Assembly (NCBI GenBank): GCA_013214025.1
Contig: JABSRN010000008.1
Location: 62,001-126,000 of the forward strand
DNA from: Polyangiaceae bacterium
GTDB taxonomy: Bacteria; Myxococcota_A; Polyangia; Polyangiales; Polyangiaceae
Direction: 5' to 3'
Length of the DNA stretch: 64,000 bases
Shown here: positions 18,602 to 26,751 of the stretch, one piece after another
Layout of the letters: every line of letters begins with the position of its first letter
How positions within the stretch are numbered: position 1 is the stretch's first letter
The notes under the pieces: generated by a model
Told to the model about the DNA's origin: nothing
The model's input: only the letters and a program-made list of their open reading frames with translations
Databases searched by the model: none
Position numbers and translations under genes: made by a program

Positions 18602-18667
18602 CCGGCGCTGGGTCGCTGCTGTGGGGCTACAGCAGCGCTGTGTGGCTAGAGCACTGAGCTGGCCGGC
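18590..18667 (+). repeat. Direct repeat pair (17 bp, one mismatch) at the end of the TerB-like gene
   Basis: GCACTGAGCTGACCGGC at 18590-18606 and GCACTGAGCTGGCCGGC at 18651-18667, 61 bases apart. The first copy contains the stop codon of the gene and a hairpin lies between the copies. This looks like a local duplication of the 3' end. Confidence 0.6.
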
Positions 18668-18967
18668 CCGGTGACGCTGGGTGGCTACAGCGCGGTGTCA
18701 CCCCTGATTCCCGGGGTCGTTACGGGCTGCTTGGGAATCGAATGTAGTGGTTTGAGCGCAGGTCGGCGCTGGGGCAGTCGCGACGGCATGGGCCGCGAGC
18801 GGTGCGCGCAACGCTTAACGGGGGATCCGCTAGCACAGGAACCTGAGGTCAGCCACGCTACCCGCGTGCCCTCGTGCCGAAAGGGGCGGGGGAGGCGAAA
18901 GTGCGCAGTTTTCGCGAATCGACGACACGGGTTCGACTTGTGTTCCGTGATTTTCGACTCAAGCTAA
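18602..18967 (+). other. Hairpin-rich intergenic region before the E1alpha gene
   Basis: These 366 bases carry no recognisable gene. They contain a 9-bp stem (18614-18637), the second copy of a direct repeat (18651-18667) and GGTGAC/GTCACC (18670-18675 and 18697-18702). A frame at 18671-18967 has no protein character. The promoter of the dehydrogenase operon is presumably near the right end, but I could not identify clear boxes. Confidence 0.55.
18614..18637 (+). terminator. Hairpin after the TerB-like gene
   Basis: CGCTGCTGT and ACAGCAGCG form a perfect 9-bp stem around a GGGGCT loop, starting 13 bases after the stop codon. No U tract follows, so it is a weak candidate for intrinsic termination but a strong hairpin. 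Confidence 0.45.
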
Positions 18968-20113
18968 ATGTTGATGCCGGAAATGAGCGAAGAGACGGAA
19001 GGCGAGCGCGTTGCCATATCGGCCCGCGGCAGTCTGCTTCAGGTTCTTCGGGAAGATGGCACGCTGGATCCTGACAAGAATCCGGACATCGAAGATCTAG
19101 ATCTGTTGCGTGCGTTCCGACAGATGGTGGAGACCCGCTTCCTCGATGAGCGTCTCACCCGTCTCCAGCGACAGGGGCGAATCGGTTTTCATGTGGGCTG
19201 CCTCGGCGAAGAAGCCGCGATCATCGGTTCAGCGCTGGCTCTACAAACCGAGGACTGGATCTTCCCTTGCTACCGAGAGTTTGGCGCCGCCTTGTTGCGC
19301 GGCATGCCTTACCAGAGCTTCATCGACAACTTGTATGGCAACGCCAACGACACAGCCAAGGGTCGGCAGATGCCCGACCACTATACCTGTCGGGATGCTC
19401 ATTGGGTGAGTATCAGTTCCCCGGTGGGCACCCAAATCAACCAGGCGACAGGTTTCGCTTGGGCATCAAAATTGAAGGGCGAGACGGCGGTCACTCTTGT
19501 GTACTTTGGAGATGGTGCGACCAGCTCGAACGATTTTCATAGCGGGCTGAATTTCGCTGGGGTCTTTAAGGCGCCGGTGGTGTTCCTGTGCCGCAACAAC
19601 GGCTGGGCCATCAGCGTGCCCTACGAGAGCCAGACCGCGTCGCCCACCATCGCTCACAAAGGTCAGGCCTATGGTGTGCACGCTGTGCGTGTCGACGGGA
19701 ACGACCTGTTCGCCGTGTATCGAGCCGTGCGTGATGCCGCGGATCGAGCCAGAGCGGGTCACGGTCCGACCCTAGTCGAAGCGCTCACCTATCGTATGGG
19801 GGGGCACTCTACTAGCGACGACCCTGGAGCGTATCGGGATGCCCACGAGCTGGAGCCCTGGCAGCAGCGAGATCCTGTGGAGCGGGTGCGTCACTACCTG
19901 ATGGATCACGATATGTGGACAGCCGCCGATGACGCGGCTCTCGATGCCGAGTTGGAAAAACGCTTCTTGGCTGCCGTTGAGGCTGCCGAGAATACCCCGC
20001 AACCTGAAGTCGATACGATGTTCGATGATGTTTACGAGAAGTTGCCTTGGCATCTTCGGGAACAACGCGAGCAGGTTCGTCGCGGACGCCGCCCATTCAA
20101 AGGGGGAGGCTAG
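18968..20113 (+). CDS. bkdAA: 2-oxo acid dehydrogenase E1 alpha subunit, probably branched-chain type
   Basis: A 381-residue thiamine-diphosphate subunit. The cofactor motif GDG...NN spans GDGATSSNDFHSGLNFAGVF to FLCRNNGWAISVP (about 182-216), and the phosphorylation-loop region reads YRMGGHSTSDDPGAYR. Several blocks (VSISSPVGTQ, RVDGNDLFAVY, HSTSDD) match branched-chain 2-oxo acid dehydrogenase E1alpha better than pyruvate dehydrogenase. A separate aceE at 1-801 leaves pyruvate covered by another enzyme. The reaction decarboxylates a 2-oxo acid and acylates E2. ATG codons at 18968, 18974 and 18983 are possible starts, none with a strong ribosome-binding site. The E1beta gene follows after two bases. 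Confidence 0.9.
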   Translation: MLMPEMSEETEGERVAISARGSLLQVLREDGTLDPDKNPDIEDLDLLRAFRQMVETRFLDERLTRLQRQGRIGFHVGCLGEEAAIIGSALALQTEDWIFPCYREFGAALLRGMPYQSFIDNLYGNANDTAKGRQMPDHYTCRDAHWVSISSPVGTQINQATGFAWASKLKGETAVTLVYFGDGATSSNDFHSGLNFAGVFKAPVVFLCRNNGWAISVPYESQTASPTIAHKGQAYGVHAVRVDGNDLFAVYRAVRDAADRARAGHGPTLVEALTYRMGGHSTSDDPGAYRDAHELEPWQQRDPVERVRHYLMDHDMWTAADDAALDAELEKRFLAAVEAAENTPQPEVDTMFDDVYEKLPWHLREQREQVRRGRRPFKGGG

Positions 20114-20115
20114 CA

Positions 20116-21096
20116 GTGACGGAAATGAACATGGTCCAAGCGCTGAACGATGCGCTCCGCGACGAGATGAAACGAGATCAGAGGATCGTCCTGCTGGGGG
20201 AAGACATCGGAACCGTCGGTGGCGTATTCCGAGTCACCAAGGGGCTTCACGAGGAGTTCGGAGAGAACCGGGTGATGGACACCCCTCTCAGCGAAGGGGG
20301 CATCATCGGCTGTGCCATTGGCATGGCGCTCAACGGGCTGGTGCCGGTCGCGGAGATCCAATTTTCCGACTTTATCTTCCCGGCGTACGATCAGATCGTA
20401 AACGAGCTCGCGAAGTTCCGTTATCGATCGGGTGGGGATTTTGTGACCAATATGGTTGTGCGCACCCCAGTAGGAGGAGGCATCCGGGGCGGGCACTATC
20501 ACTCGCAACATCCGGAGGCGCCGTTCATTCATATGGCCGGGCTCAAAGTGGTGTGCCCTTCGAATCCCTACGATGCGAAAGGCATGCTGAAGGCGGCCAT
20601 TCGAGATCCGGATCCGGTGGTCTTTCTGGAGCCGAAACGTGTCTATCGAGCCGCCAAAGGCGATGTACCAGACGGGGATTATATCGTGCCTTTGGAGAAG
20701 GCGAGCATCGTCCGGGCAGGCAAGTCCGTCACCGTCGTCGCTTATGGGGCCATGTTGTACGAGGCCCTCGATGCGGCTACGCGGGCGGAAGAGCACGGAG
20801 TCGATTGTGAAGTGATCGATCTTCGGACCCTGTGGCCGCTCGATCTTGAAACAATCGTGGCTTCCGTGAAACACACGGGCCGGCTGGTGGTCGTGCACGA
20901 GGCGCCGCGAACCTGCGGGCTGGCAGCCGAAATCGTGACGTTGATTACGGAAAAGGCGTTCTATTACCTGCAAGCGGCTCCGGTGCGCGTCACTGGCTTT
21001 GACACGCCCTTTCCCTATGCGCTTGAGATGGAATACCTCCCCTTGTCGCACCGGATTTTACCGGCTGTCCTTGATACAGTTCGGGCCTCTCCGTAG
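20116..21096 (+). CDS. bkdAB: 2-oxo acid dehydrogenase E1 beta subunit, probably branched-chain type
   Basis: A 326-residue partner of the preceding E1alpha; the two form an alpha2beta2 heterotetramer. LLGEDIGTVGGVFRVTKGL, DTPLSEGGIIGCAIGMAL, AEIQFSDFIFPAYDQIVNE and the C-terminal VVVHEAPRTCGLAAEI follow the family closely, and YHSQHPEAPF and FLEPKRVYRAA again point to the branched-chain branch. I chose the GTG at 20116, which has a strong Shine-Dalgarno (GGGGGAGG, 20102-20109), over any upstream codon inside the E1alpha gene. A nested hairpin follows the stop at 21104-21134. Confidence 0.92.
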   Translation: MTEMNMVQALNDALRDEMKRDQRIVLLGEDIGTVGGVFRVTKGLHEEFGENRVMDTPLSEGGIIGCAIGMALNGLVPVAEIQFSDFIFPAYDQIVNELAKFRYRSGGDFVTNMVVRTPVGGGIRGGHYHSQHPEAPFIHMAGLKVVCPSNPYDAKGMLKAAIRDPDPVVFLEPKRVYRAAKGDVPDGDYIVPLEKASIVRAGKSVTVVAYGAMLYEALDAATRAEEHGVDCEVIDLRTLWPLDLETIVASVKHTGRLVVVHEAPRTCGLAAEIVTLITEKAFYYLQAAPVRVTGFDTPFPYALEMEYLPLSHRILPAVLDTVRASP

Positions 21097-21103
21097 TAGG
21101 GTG

Positions 21104-21134
21104 GGGTCGCCTCCGGGCTGACCGCCCGAGACCC
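21104..21134 (+). terminator. Nested hairpin after the E1beta gene
   Basis: GGGTC and GACCC enclose CGGGC and GCCCG, starting eight bases after the E1beta stop. It lacks a U tract. It might cause partial termination between E1 and the E2 gene, which lies 203 bases downstream. Confidence 0.4.
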
Positions 21135-21299
21135 GAGAGAAATCATCCGCTAAGCAGTCCGAAACCACTTGGTCGGTCGGGCGGTCGCTTAGTCAGTCGA
21201 TCAGCCGCGTGTCCGGAACTGGCATGAGACAGCCGTGCTCGCGGCAAATAATAGGCTCGCCGAGCATCCGCATCAGATAAAATAGGGTAATCCACAAGC

Positions 21300-22655
21300 A
21301 TGGCCGTTTTTGAATTCAAACTTCCGGATATTGGCGAGGGCGTCAGCGAGGGCGAGATCGTCAGCTGGCTCGTTAAGGTGGGCGACCAGATCGCGGCGGA
21401 TGACGATCTGGTGGAGGTCATGACGGATAAGGCGACGGTGACCATTCCGGCGCCGGAGGCAGGGACCGTGACCGCGCTCATGGGAGAGGAAGGCGACACC
21501 ATTCCGGTGGGGGGCGTAATGGCCGTCTTCGAAACCGAAGGCGCAGCGGAAGCCTCGCCCAACACGATTCCCAGCGACACGATAATAGCGAAGGCGCCAT
21601 CCGAGGCTCTTGGGGGCGCTGCCGCGAGCGCTGTCGGTGATATCAAGGACGTATTGCCGGGAGTGGTCACTACCGTCGCGGTGAGCCGCACCATCCAAAG
21701 CGAGAAGCCATTGGCAGCACCTGCCACTCGAAAGCTGGCACGTGAGCTAGATGTTGATCTTCGAATGGTCCTGCCGTCCGGTCCCGGTGGCCGAGTGACC
21801 GCCGACGATGTCAAACTGTATTCAGCCGGCGGTGGCACCAGGGTTCCCGATGGGCCGTCGCCCATCGATGTCGTCACGCTGCGCCCGTCGCCGGCACCGC
21901 GTGCGATCCCCGCACCCCACCAGAAGCCCGCCGCGCCTGTGCCTTCAGGCCCAGCAGACAAGAGATTGCCCATCCGTGGGCTCCGAAAGCGAATATTCGA
22001 GAACATGGCGCGCTCCACGCGCACAGCCGCTCACTTCACCTACGTAGAAGAGTGCGAGTGCACCAAGCTGATCGCCGCTCGGACTGCCGCCAAACCCATC
22101 GCGCAAGCCGAGGGCGTCAAGCTCACATACCTCCCGTACATTGTGAAGGCAGTCGTCGCCGCTCTTCGGCAGAATCCCGCCCTCAACTGCTTGGTCGACG
22201 ATCACGCTCAAGAGATGATCATGAAGGGCTCCTTTGATCTCGGTATCGCCGCATCCACGGACGCGGGGCTCACGGTTCCGGTGCTGCGCGGGGCTGACGC
22301 ACTGTCGATTATTGAAATAGCTTCCGAGTTGGAGCGTCTGGCGACCGAAGCCAAAGCGGGCAAGACGAAACGCGAAGACATCGGCGGTTCCTCTTTCACG
22401 ATCACTTCCCTAGGCAAGTTGGGTGGCCTCTTCGCCACGCCGGTGGTGAACTATCCGGAGGTAGCCATTCTCGGAATTCACGAGATGAAAAAGACACCTA
22501 TCGTACGAGACGATGAGATCGTTATCGGGCACGTCATGTGCCTTAGCCTCTCCTTCGACCATCGAATCATCGACGGTCACGTGGGCGCAGCCTTCGCTCA
22601 GGACGTGGTCGGCTTCCTTCAGGAGCCCGATCGGCTCATGCTTCACATGCGCTAG
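21300..22655 (+). CDS. bkdB: 2-oxo acid dehydrogenase E2 (dihydrolipoyl acyltransferase)
   Basis: A 451-residue E2 with one lipoyl domain at about 1-80 (modified lysine in VMTDKATVTI), a linker rich in Ala and Pro, a peripheral subunit-binding domain at about 142-180 (PATRKLARELDVDL, GPGGRVTADDV) and a catalytic acyltransferase domain from about 220 with the active-site SFDHRIIDGH near 422-431. It transfers the acyl group from lipoamide to CoA at the core of the complex. The E1 genes upstream are its partners and LipA (16737-17864) would lipoylate it. No E3 (lipoamide dehydrogenase) gene is in the window. It is 203 bases from E1beta, so it may have its own promoter. Confidence 0.94.
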   Translation: MAVFEFKLPDIGEGVSEGEIVSWLVKVGDQIAADDDLVEVMTDKATVTIPAPEAGTVTALMGEEGDTIPVGGVMAVFETEGAAEASPNTIPSDTIIAKAPSEALGGAAASAVGDIKDVLPGVVTTVAVSRTIQSEKPLAAPATRKLARELDVDLRMVLPSGPGGRVTADDVKLYSAGGGTRVPDGPSPIDVVTLRPSPAPRAIPAPHQKPAAPVPSGPADKRLPIRGLRKRIFENMARSTRTAAHFTYVEECECTKLIAARTAAKPIAQAEGVKLTYLPYIVKAVVAALRQNPALNCLVDDHAQEMIMKGSFDLGIAASTDAGLTVPVLRGADALSIIEIASELERLATEAKAGKTKREDIGGSSFTITSLGKLGGLFATPVVNYPEVAILGIHEMKKTPIVRDDEIVIGHVMCLSLSFDHRIIDGHVGAAFAQDVVGFLQEPDRLMLHMR

Positions 22656-22680
22656 GTGGCCCCCCGCGGGGGAGCCATAC
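22656..22680 (+). terminator. Strong GC hairpin directly after the E2 gene
   Basis: CCCCCG and CGGGGG (22661-22672) sit inside GGTGGC and GCCATACC arms, with single bulged bases. The hairpin begins immediately after the stop codon. No U tract is present. Confidence 0.45.
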
Positions 22681-22787
22681 CGACTTCCGTTGTCCCGGCC
22701 GCCCCCGGCCCACGGAAATGAGCCCACGAGAATCGGACCAAGGTTCGGGAATCACTCAGGTTTAGGGAATACGCTCTGCCAGTGGGT

Positions 22788-22816
22788 TTGACACTATCCG
22801 GTCTGACTGGTAGTTG
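22788..22816 (+). promoter_or_regulatory. Weak candidate promoter for prs
   Basis: A perfect -35 TTGACA (22788-22793) has TAGTTG 17 bases later (22811-22816), a poor -10. It is about 100 bases upstream of the prs start codon. Confidence 0.25.
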
Positions 22817-22917
22817 TCCGCCCTCCCGAGGCTCCCGCCAGTCGGAATTCTCTTTCGCTTTCGGGTACTTAGCTTTCTTACCGAGCTTTCCCTCACCGAG
22901 CTGACTAAAGAAGAATC

Positions 22918-23865
22918 GTGTCGATCAAGAGTATCTGTCTGTTCTCTGGAAGTTCGAATCCGGAACTCGCTGAAGAAATCGCGAGCGTGTTGGGTACCCG
23001 TCTGGCGCAGGCGAAGGTCTCGCGCTTCAGCGACGGGGAAACTTTCTTTCAGATCAAAGAGAACGTTCGCGGACTTCCCGCCTACGTCATTCAGTCGACC
23101 TCATCTCCGGTCAACGATCACCTGATGGAGTTGTTGATCATGGTGGACACGCTTCGACGCGCGTCGGCCGGTGCCATCACGGCGGTCATTCCTTACTACG
23201 GCTACGCCCGTCAAGATCGCAAGGTCGCGCCGCGAACCCCCATCACCTCTAAACTGGTCGCGGACCTGCTCACCGAGGCAGGCGTGCACCGAGTTATTTG
23301 TCTCGATCTGCACGCGGGTCAGATCCAAGGTTACTTCAACATCCCCCTCGACCACCTCTACGCGATGCCGGTGTTCCTGGACGATTACATTAAGCAAAAT
23401 TTCGATTCGTCGGCTGTGTTTATCGCGCCAGACGCTGGCGGTGTGGAGCGCACGCGGGCCTATTCCAAGCGCCTCGGCGCTAGCCTCGCCATCATCGACA
23501 AACGTCGAGAAGAGGCGAACGTCAGCGAAGTCATGCACTTGATCGGTGACGTCAAGGGCAAGCGCTGCATCATCATCGACGACATGATCGATACCGCGGG
23601 CACGCTCTGCAATGCCGCTCGCGCAGTGATGGCTAACGGTGCCGAGAGCGTCGTCGCTTGCGCGACCCATGGGGTGCTCAGTGGCCCCGCCGTACAGCGT
23701 ATCGAAGAATCGCCGTTGAAGGAGGTCGTAGTTACGAACTCCATCACTCCGAACCCCGAGGCGGCGAAGAGCAGCAAAATCACCTACCTATCGATTGGCA
23801 AATTCCTCGGCGAAGCGATTCGTCGAATCGATAGCAACGACTCTGTGAGCTCGTTGTTTGCCTAA
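22918..23865 (+). CDS. prs: Ribose-phosphate pyrophosphokinase (PRPP synthetase)
   Basis: A 315-residue cytosolic enzyme that makes PRPP from ribose-5-phosphate and ATP. Diagnostic segments are RFSDGE near residue 37, the Asp/His region [24 protein letters not shown] (ATP-binding loop), [11 protein letters not shown] and the PRPP-binding loop [14 protein letters not shown] at about 218-231. The start is a GTG preceded by AAAGAAG (22907-22913). It leads a run with rplY and pth, an order also common in other bacteria, where prs-rplY-pth is often conserved. Length is normal and I see nothing unusual. Confidence 0.97.
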   Translation: MSIKSICLFSGSSNPELAEEIASVLGTRLAQAKVSRFSDGETFFQIKENVRGLPAYVIQSTSSPVNDHLMELLIMVDTLRRASAGAITAVIPYYGYARQDRKVAPRTPITSKLVADLLTEAGVHRVICLDLHAGQIQGYFNIPLDHLYAMPVFLDDYIKQNFDSSAVFIAPDAGGVERTRAYSKRLGASLAIIDKRREEANVSEVMHLIGDVKGKRCIIIDDMIDTAGTLCNAARAVMANGAESVVACATHGVLSGPAVQRIEESPLKEVVVTNSITPNPEAAKSSKITYLSIGKFLGEAIRRIDSNDSVSSLFA

Positions 23866-23917
23866 TACTTTTGGTATTGCCTGAGGGCAGTCCCGGAAAT
23901 CTGAGAGAGAGACCACA

Positions 23918-24574
23918 ATGGAAGCCATGAAACTCGAAGCTGTCACCCGAACCGAGACCGGCAAAGGCCCGAACCGTCGCTTGCGCGCAGCAGGCAGCGT
24001 TCCGGCAATCACCTACGGCGGCGGCAAGGATCCTGTTTCCTTGGCAGTGGCTCCGGAGCCGGTCATCGAAATGTTGAATTCGGAGCGCGGGCGAAACACC
24101 GTGGTCGACCTCGTCATTGACGGTAAAGCGGCAGGCTCGGCCCTCATCGGCGAGTACCAGTACCACCCGGTCTCCCGTCAGCTTCTCCACGCTGACTTCA
24201 TCCGTATCTCGGCCAACAAAGCCGTCGAGGTCAAAGTGCAGCTTATCCTCGAGGGCAAGCCCGAAGGTGTCGTCGCCGGCGGTGAGCTTCGCCAGGCCAT
24301 GCGTGAGCTGCCCATCAGTTGTCTGCCCGGCATCATCCCGCTGAAGATCGTGGTCGACGTGACTGGGCTCGCCATTGAAGAGACTCTCAGCGTTGGCAAG
24401 CTGAGCCTGCCGGACGGTGTCATCTCGACCCTGCCTGCCGGGCGCACTGTCTGTGGCGTCTACGCCGCACGCGCCTCCAAGGAGGCTGACGAGGAAGAGG
24501 CTGCAGCCGCCAAGACTGGCGACGGCGACGGCGACGGCGACGGCGCGGCCGCTGACGCTCCCGCCGACAAGTGA
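23918..24574 (+). CDS. rplY: Large ribosomal subunit protein bL25 (CTC/TL5 form)
   Basis: A 218-residue bL25 of the long, two-domain general-stress (CTC) type. The N-terminal 5S rRNA-binding domain reads EAVTRTETGKGPNRRLRAAGSVPAITYG, and the second beta domain runs to about 190 (KPEGVVAGGELRQAMRELPISCLPG). The tail is Glu/Ala-rich and then an Asp-Gly run encoded by four copies of a six-base unit (24518-24541). ATG codons at 23918 and 23927 are both possible. The last codons overlap the pth start (GTGA). Confidence 0.94.
   Translation: MEAMKLEAVTRTETGKGPNRRLRAAGSVPAITYGGGKDPVSLAVAPEPVIEMLNSERGRNTVVDLVIDGKAAGSALIGEYQYHPVSRQLLHADFIRISANKAVEVKVQLILEGKPEGVVAGGELRQAMRELPISCLPGIIPLKIVVDVTGLAIEETLSVGKLSLPDGVISTLPAGRTVCGVYAARASKEADEEEAAAAKTGDGDGDGDGAAADAPADK
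24518..24541 (+). repeat. Hexanucleotide tandem repeat in the rplY tail
   Basis: Four exact copies of GGCGAC encode alternating Gly and Asp in the acidic C-terminal tail of bL25. Six-base changes would keep the reading frame. Confidence 0.8.
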
Positions 24575-25152
24575 TTCTAGTAGCGGGGCTTGGAAATCCC
24601 GGGCCCTCCTACGACGCGACTCGGCACAATATTGGCTTCCGGGTGGTCGACGCCCTGGCACGTCGCCTAGAGCTCAGCTTCCGCGAGAAGTTTATGGGGC
24701 AGTTCGCCCTCGGTCGTCACGGCGGCGAACAGATCGGGCTGATCAAGCCCCAGACGTTTATGAACCGCTCGGGCCAGAGTGTGGGGCCTGTTCGTACCTT
24801 TTATAAGGTCGACATCGGTGCCGTGCTCGTCGTGCACGACGAGCTGGATGTCCCCTTCGGGCAGATGCGTCTCAAGGCAGGGGGCGGCGAGGCCGGACAC
24901 AATGGACTACGCAGTATAAGTTCCTGTCTGGGCGGAAAGGACTACCTACGCCTGAGACTTGGGGTGGGGCGCCCGAATTCGGACTTCCGCGGTAGCCGTG
25001 CAGATTATGTGTTACAAGCCTTCGCCCCAGCCGAGGAAAGCGCGCTTGACGATATTGTCAATCGTGCTGCCGACGCTGTGGAACTTGTCATAGACCGTGG
25101 CATCGATGATGCAATGAACGCGATCAACCGACGAATAGAAACATCCGATTGA
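24571..25152 (+). CDS. pth: Peptidyl-tRNA hydrolase
   Basis: A 193-residue enzyme that frees tRNA from stalled peptidyl-tRNA. It begins ILVAGLGNPGPSYDATRHNIGF, with the catalytic His in RHNIG near residue 20, and has the expected KPQTFMNRSGQSV, HDELDVPFGQMRLKAGGG and GHNGLRSI blocks. The start is a GTG overlapping the rplY stop by four bases (GTGA), so translation is coupled. No second copy is seen. rpsF follows after 49 bases. Confidence 0.96.
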   Translation: MILVAGLGNPGPSYDATRHNIGFRVVDALARRLELSFREKFMGQFALGRHGGEQIGLIKPQTFMNRSGQSVGPVRTFYKVDIGAVLVVHDELDVPFGQMRLKAGGGEAGHNGLRSISSCLGGKDYLRLRLGVGRPNSDFRGSRADYVLQAFAPAEESALDDIVNRAADAVELVIDRGIDDAMNAINRRIETSD

Positions 25153-25201
25153 AACCCTCCTTGCTCCCATCCCGGGGGCTTTAGACCGAAAGGAGTCTAA
25201 T

Positions 25202-25834
25202 ATGAGCACTGAATCAGCTCAGCCGTTTCGCCATTACGAGACTATCTACGTATTGGCACCCAACTCTCCCACCGCCGCCTCCAAGAAGGTATCCGGCCGT
25301 GTGGAAGAGATCGTCGCCAAAGAGGGCGGCAAACTGACCCGAGTCGAGAACTGGGGCCACCGCAAGCTGGCATACCCAGTTCGCAAGTTCACTCGAGGCG
25401 TCTACGTATACGTCCAGTACCAAGGCCGCGGCATGATCGTGACCGAGTTGGAGCGCAACCTTCGCATCCTCGAAGGCGTACTGAAATTCCAGACCATCAA
25501 GCTGGATACACCGAAAGAGGCCGAGGCTGCGACCGACGAGGATGTCGCGTTTGAGCATTTCGATCCGGTCGAGGAAGAAGAGACCATCGCCGCCAAGGCT
25601 CGCGCACTGGGTCTGGAGCCCCGTAAACCTCGCAATGAAGACGGCGAGGCCAAAGCGGCTGACGGCGCCAAAGACGGCGAAGCCGAAGCAGCTGACAGCG
25701 CCAAAGACGGCGAAGCCGGAGCAGCTGATGGCGCCAAAGACGGCGAAGCCAAAGCAGCGGACAAAGCTCCCGCCAAGACTGAGGAAGCAAAACCCGCGGC
25801 AGACGCCGCTGAGAAGACCGAGGACAAATCATGA
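25202..25834 (+). CDS. rpsF: Small ribosomal subunit protein bS6 with repetitive C-terminal tail
   Basis: A 210-residue protein; standard bS6 is about 100-130. Residues 10 to about 105 are the normal fold ([39 protein letters not shown]). The remaining half is a charged, Ala-rich extension. Within it, residues 148-188 are a tandem repeat of the 11-residue unit G-E-A-x-A-A-D-x-A-K-D. The gene starts ATG after GAAAGGAG and overlaps rpsR by four bases (ATGA). Together with rpsR, rplI and dnaB it forms the classic bS6-bS18-bL9-helicase order. The tail is likely disordered and its role is unknown. Confidence 0.95.
   Translation: MSTESAQPFRHYETIYVLAPNSPTAASKKVSGRVEEIVAKEGGKLTRVENWGHRKLAYPVRKFTRGVYVYVQYQGRGMIVTELERNLRILEGVLKFQTIKLDTPKEAEAATDEDVAFEHFDPVEEEETIAAKARALGLEPRKPRNEDGEAKAADGAKDGEAEAADSAKDGEAGAADGAKDGEAKAADKAPAKTEEAKPAADAAEKTEDKS
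25643..25765 (+). repeat. 33-bp tandem repeat in rpsF
   Basis: About 3.7 copies of a 33-base in-frame unit (25643-25675, 25676-25708, 25709-25741 and a partial copy from 25742). Copies differ at only a few positions, so the array arose by recent duplication. Copy-number change would alter tail length but not frame. Confidence 0.85.
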
Positions 25835-26091
25835 AGCCTGCCGCCAGGGAAGAAGAAGACGAGGGAACAGGATTTCGTCGCACTCGTCGCCGCGGTTGCG
25901 CGTTCTGTCGCGACGACGCCCCGACCATCGAGTACAAGGATCCGCAGATGCTCCGCTACTACATCACGGAGCGCGGCAAGATTGTGCCCCGTCGGGTTTC
26001 TGGCGCATGTGCCAAGCACCAGCGAGCCATCACCACCGCTATTAAGCGGGCGCGCAACATTGCCTTGTTGCCGTTCACGATGAACGACTAG
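25831..26091 (+). CDS. rpsR: Small ribosomal subunit protein bS18, zinc-ligand form
   Basis: An 86-residue bS18 that pairs with bS6 on the ribosomal platform. The family core is [46 protein letters not shown]. It retains C23 and C26 (CAFC) plus C60 and H63 (CAKH), which would form a zinc site; many bS18 proteins have lost such ligands. The N-terminus is extended with acidic residues. The ATG overlaps the rpsF stop. It is followed by rplI after eight bases. Confidence 0.95.
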   Translation: MKPAAREEEDEGTGFRRTRRRGCAFCRDDAPTIEYKDPQMLRYYITERGKIVPRRVSGACAKHQRAITTAIKRARNIALLPFTMND

Positions 26092-26099
26092 GAGGACTC

Positions 26100-26561
26100 A
26101 TGGCGACTTCAATCACTGTAGTCCTCCAGCAGGACGTTGAAAACTTGGGCATTGGCGGCGATGTCGTGAAGGTCAAGCCGGGCTACGCTCGGAACTACTT
26201 GCTTCCTCGTCAGCTGGCGCTTCCGGCGACGGCGGGCAACCTCACGCGAATCAATCAGCTTCGTAAGGCATCGGAAGACCGAGCCAACCAAGCGAAGCTG
26301 GATGCGGAGGCTCTCAAGAAGAAGTTGGAAAGCACTTCCGTCAAGATCTCCCGTAGTGTCGGAGCGGAGAACAAGATGTACGGCTCGGTCACGGGCAAGG
26401 ACATCGAAGAGGCGTACGAGCTAGTGGGGATTAAGATTGACCGCCGCAAGTTGACTCTTCCGGAGCCGATCCGTTCGTTGGGTCTCTCTGAAGTTCAGCT
26501 CAAAGTGTGCACTGAGGTGACCGCCACGTTGGCTATCGAGGTAATCAAGCAAACTTCTTGA
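26100..26561 (+). CDS. rplI: Large ribosomal subunit protein bL9
   Basis: A 153-residue bL9 of usual size. The N-terminal rRNA-binding domain has VLQQDVENLGIGGDVVKVKPGYARNYLLPR (the canonical G-YARN-L-P block), then a long connecting helix (about 45-80), and a C-terminal domain with MYGSVTGKDI. The start ATG is preceded by AGGAGG. It ends the ribosomal-protein operon; the next 190 bases before dnaB hold a promoter, a hairpin and DnaA-box-like sites. Confidence 0.97.
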   Translation: MATSITVVLQQDVENLGIGGDVVKVKPGYARNYLLPRQLALPATAGNLTRINQLRKASEDRANQAKLDAEALKKKLESTSVKISRSVGAENKMYGSVTGKDIEEAYELVGIKIDRRKLTLPEPIRSLGLSEVQLKVCTEVTATLAIEVIKQTS

Positions 26562-26601
26562 TCTGGCTCGGGGCCGACTGGCTCGGTTTTGGCTGACTCG
26601 G

Positions 26602-26631
26602 TTGACACTGAGGAGGCGTTTCGAGCATAGT
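26602..26631 (+). promoter_or_regulatory. Candidate sigma70 promoter for dnaB
   Basis: A perfect TTGACA (26602-26607), an 18-base spacer and CATAGT (26626-26631, four of six matches). It is about 120 bases upstream of the dnaB start and suggests dnaB is not only read from the ribosomal operon. Confidence 0.45.
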
Positions 26632-26636
26632 GTGAA

Positions 26637-26667
26637 CGAAACCTCGCGGGTCCTCCGTGGGGTTTCG
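26637..26667 (+). terminator. 13-bp hairpin between rplI and dnaB
   Basis: CGAAACCTCGCGG pairs with CCGTGGGGTTTCG (two G-U pairs) around a GTCCT loop, followed by TGCATTT. It may end the rpsF-rplI transcript. It also lies just past the candidate dnaB promoter, so it could instead be the 5' leader hairpin of dnaB mRNA. Confidence 0.5.
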
Positions 26668-26681
26668 TGCATTTGGCGTCC

Positions 26682-26690
26682 TGTGGATAA
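26682..26690 (-). promoter_or_regulatory. Consensus DnaA box upstream of dnaB
   Basis: The + strand reads TGTGGATAA, which is TTATCCACA on the minus strand, an exact match to the strong DnaA box. A weaker partial match, TGTGGACGC, follows at 26694-26702. The box is about 60 bases before the dnaB start codon. Confidence 0.6.
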
Positions 26691-26751
26691 CCCTGTGGAC
26701 GCCCTCGGGAGAACAGTTGGCTAAGTTGTTGGGCGATTGGGGAGCGGCGCG

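Noticed and set aside
18671-18967. 98-codon frame in the region before the E1alpha gene
   Set aside because: Low-quality composition, no ribosome-binding site and no similarity to any protein I know. The region is better explained as non-coding.
20110-21051. 313-codon minus-strand frame opposite the E1beta gene
   Set aside because: The composition is a mirror of the sense gene, which is strongly conserved. No independent protein family is recognisable.
22950-22972. T-arm-like sequence GTTCGAATCCGGAAC suggesting a tRNA
   Set aside because: It lies inside the prs coding sequence, translates as conserved PRPP synthetase residues, and no acceptor or anticodon arms fit around it.
24518-24541. 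Hexanucleotide repeat as a phase-variation switch
   Set aside because: The unit is six bases, so copy changes do not shift the frame. At most it alters tail length.
23780-24661. 293-codon minus-strand frame over rplY
   Set aside because: It spans the clearly coding rplY and the prs and pth ends in antisense and has no family resemblance.
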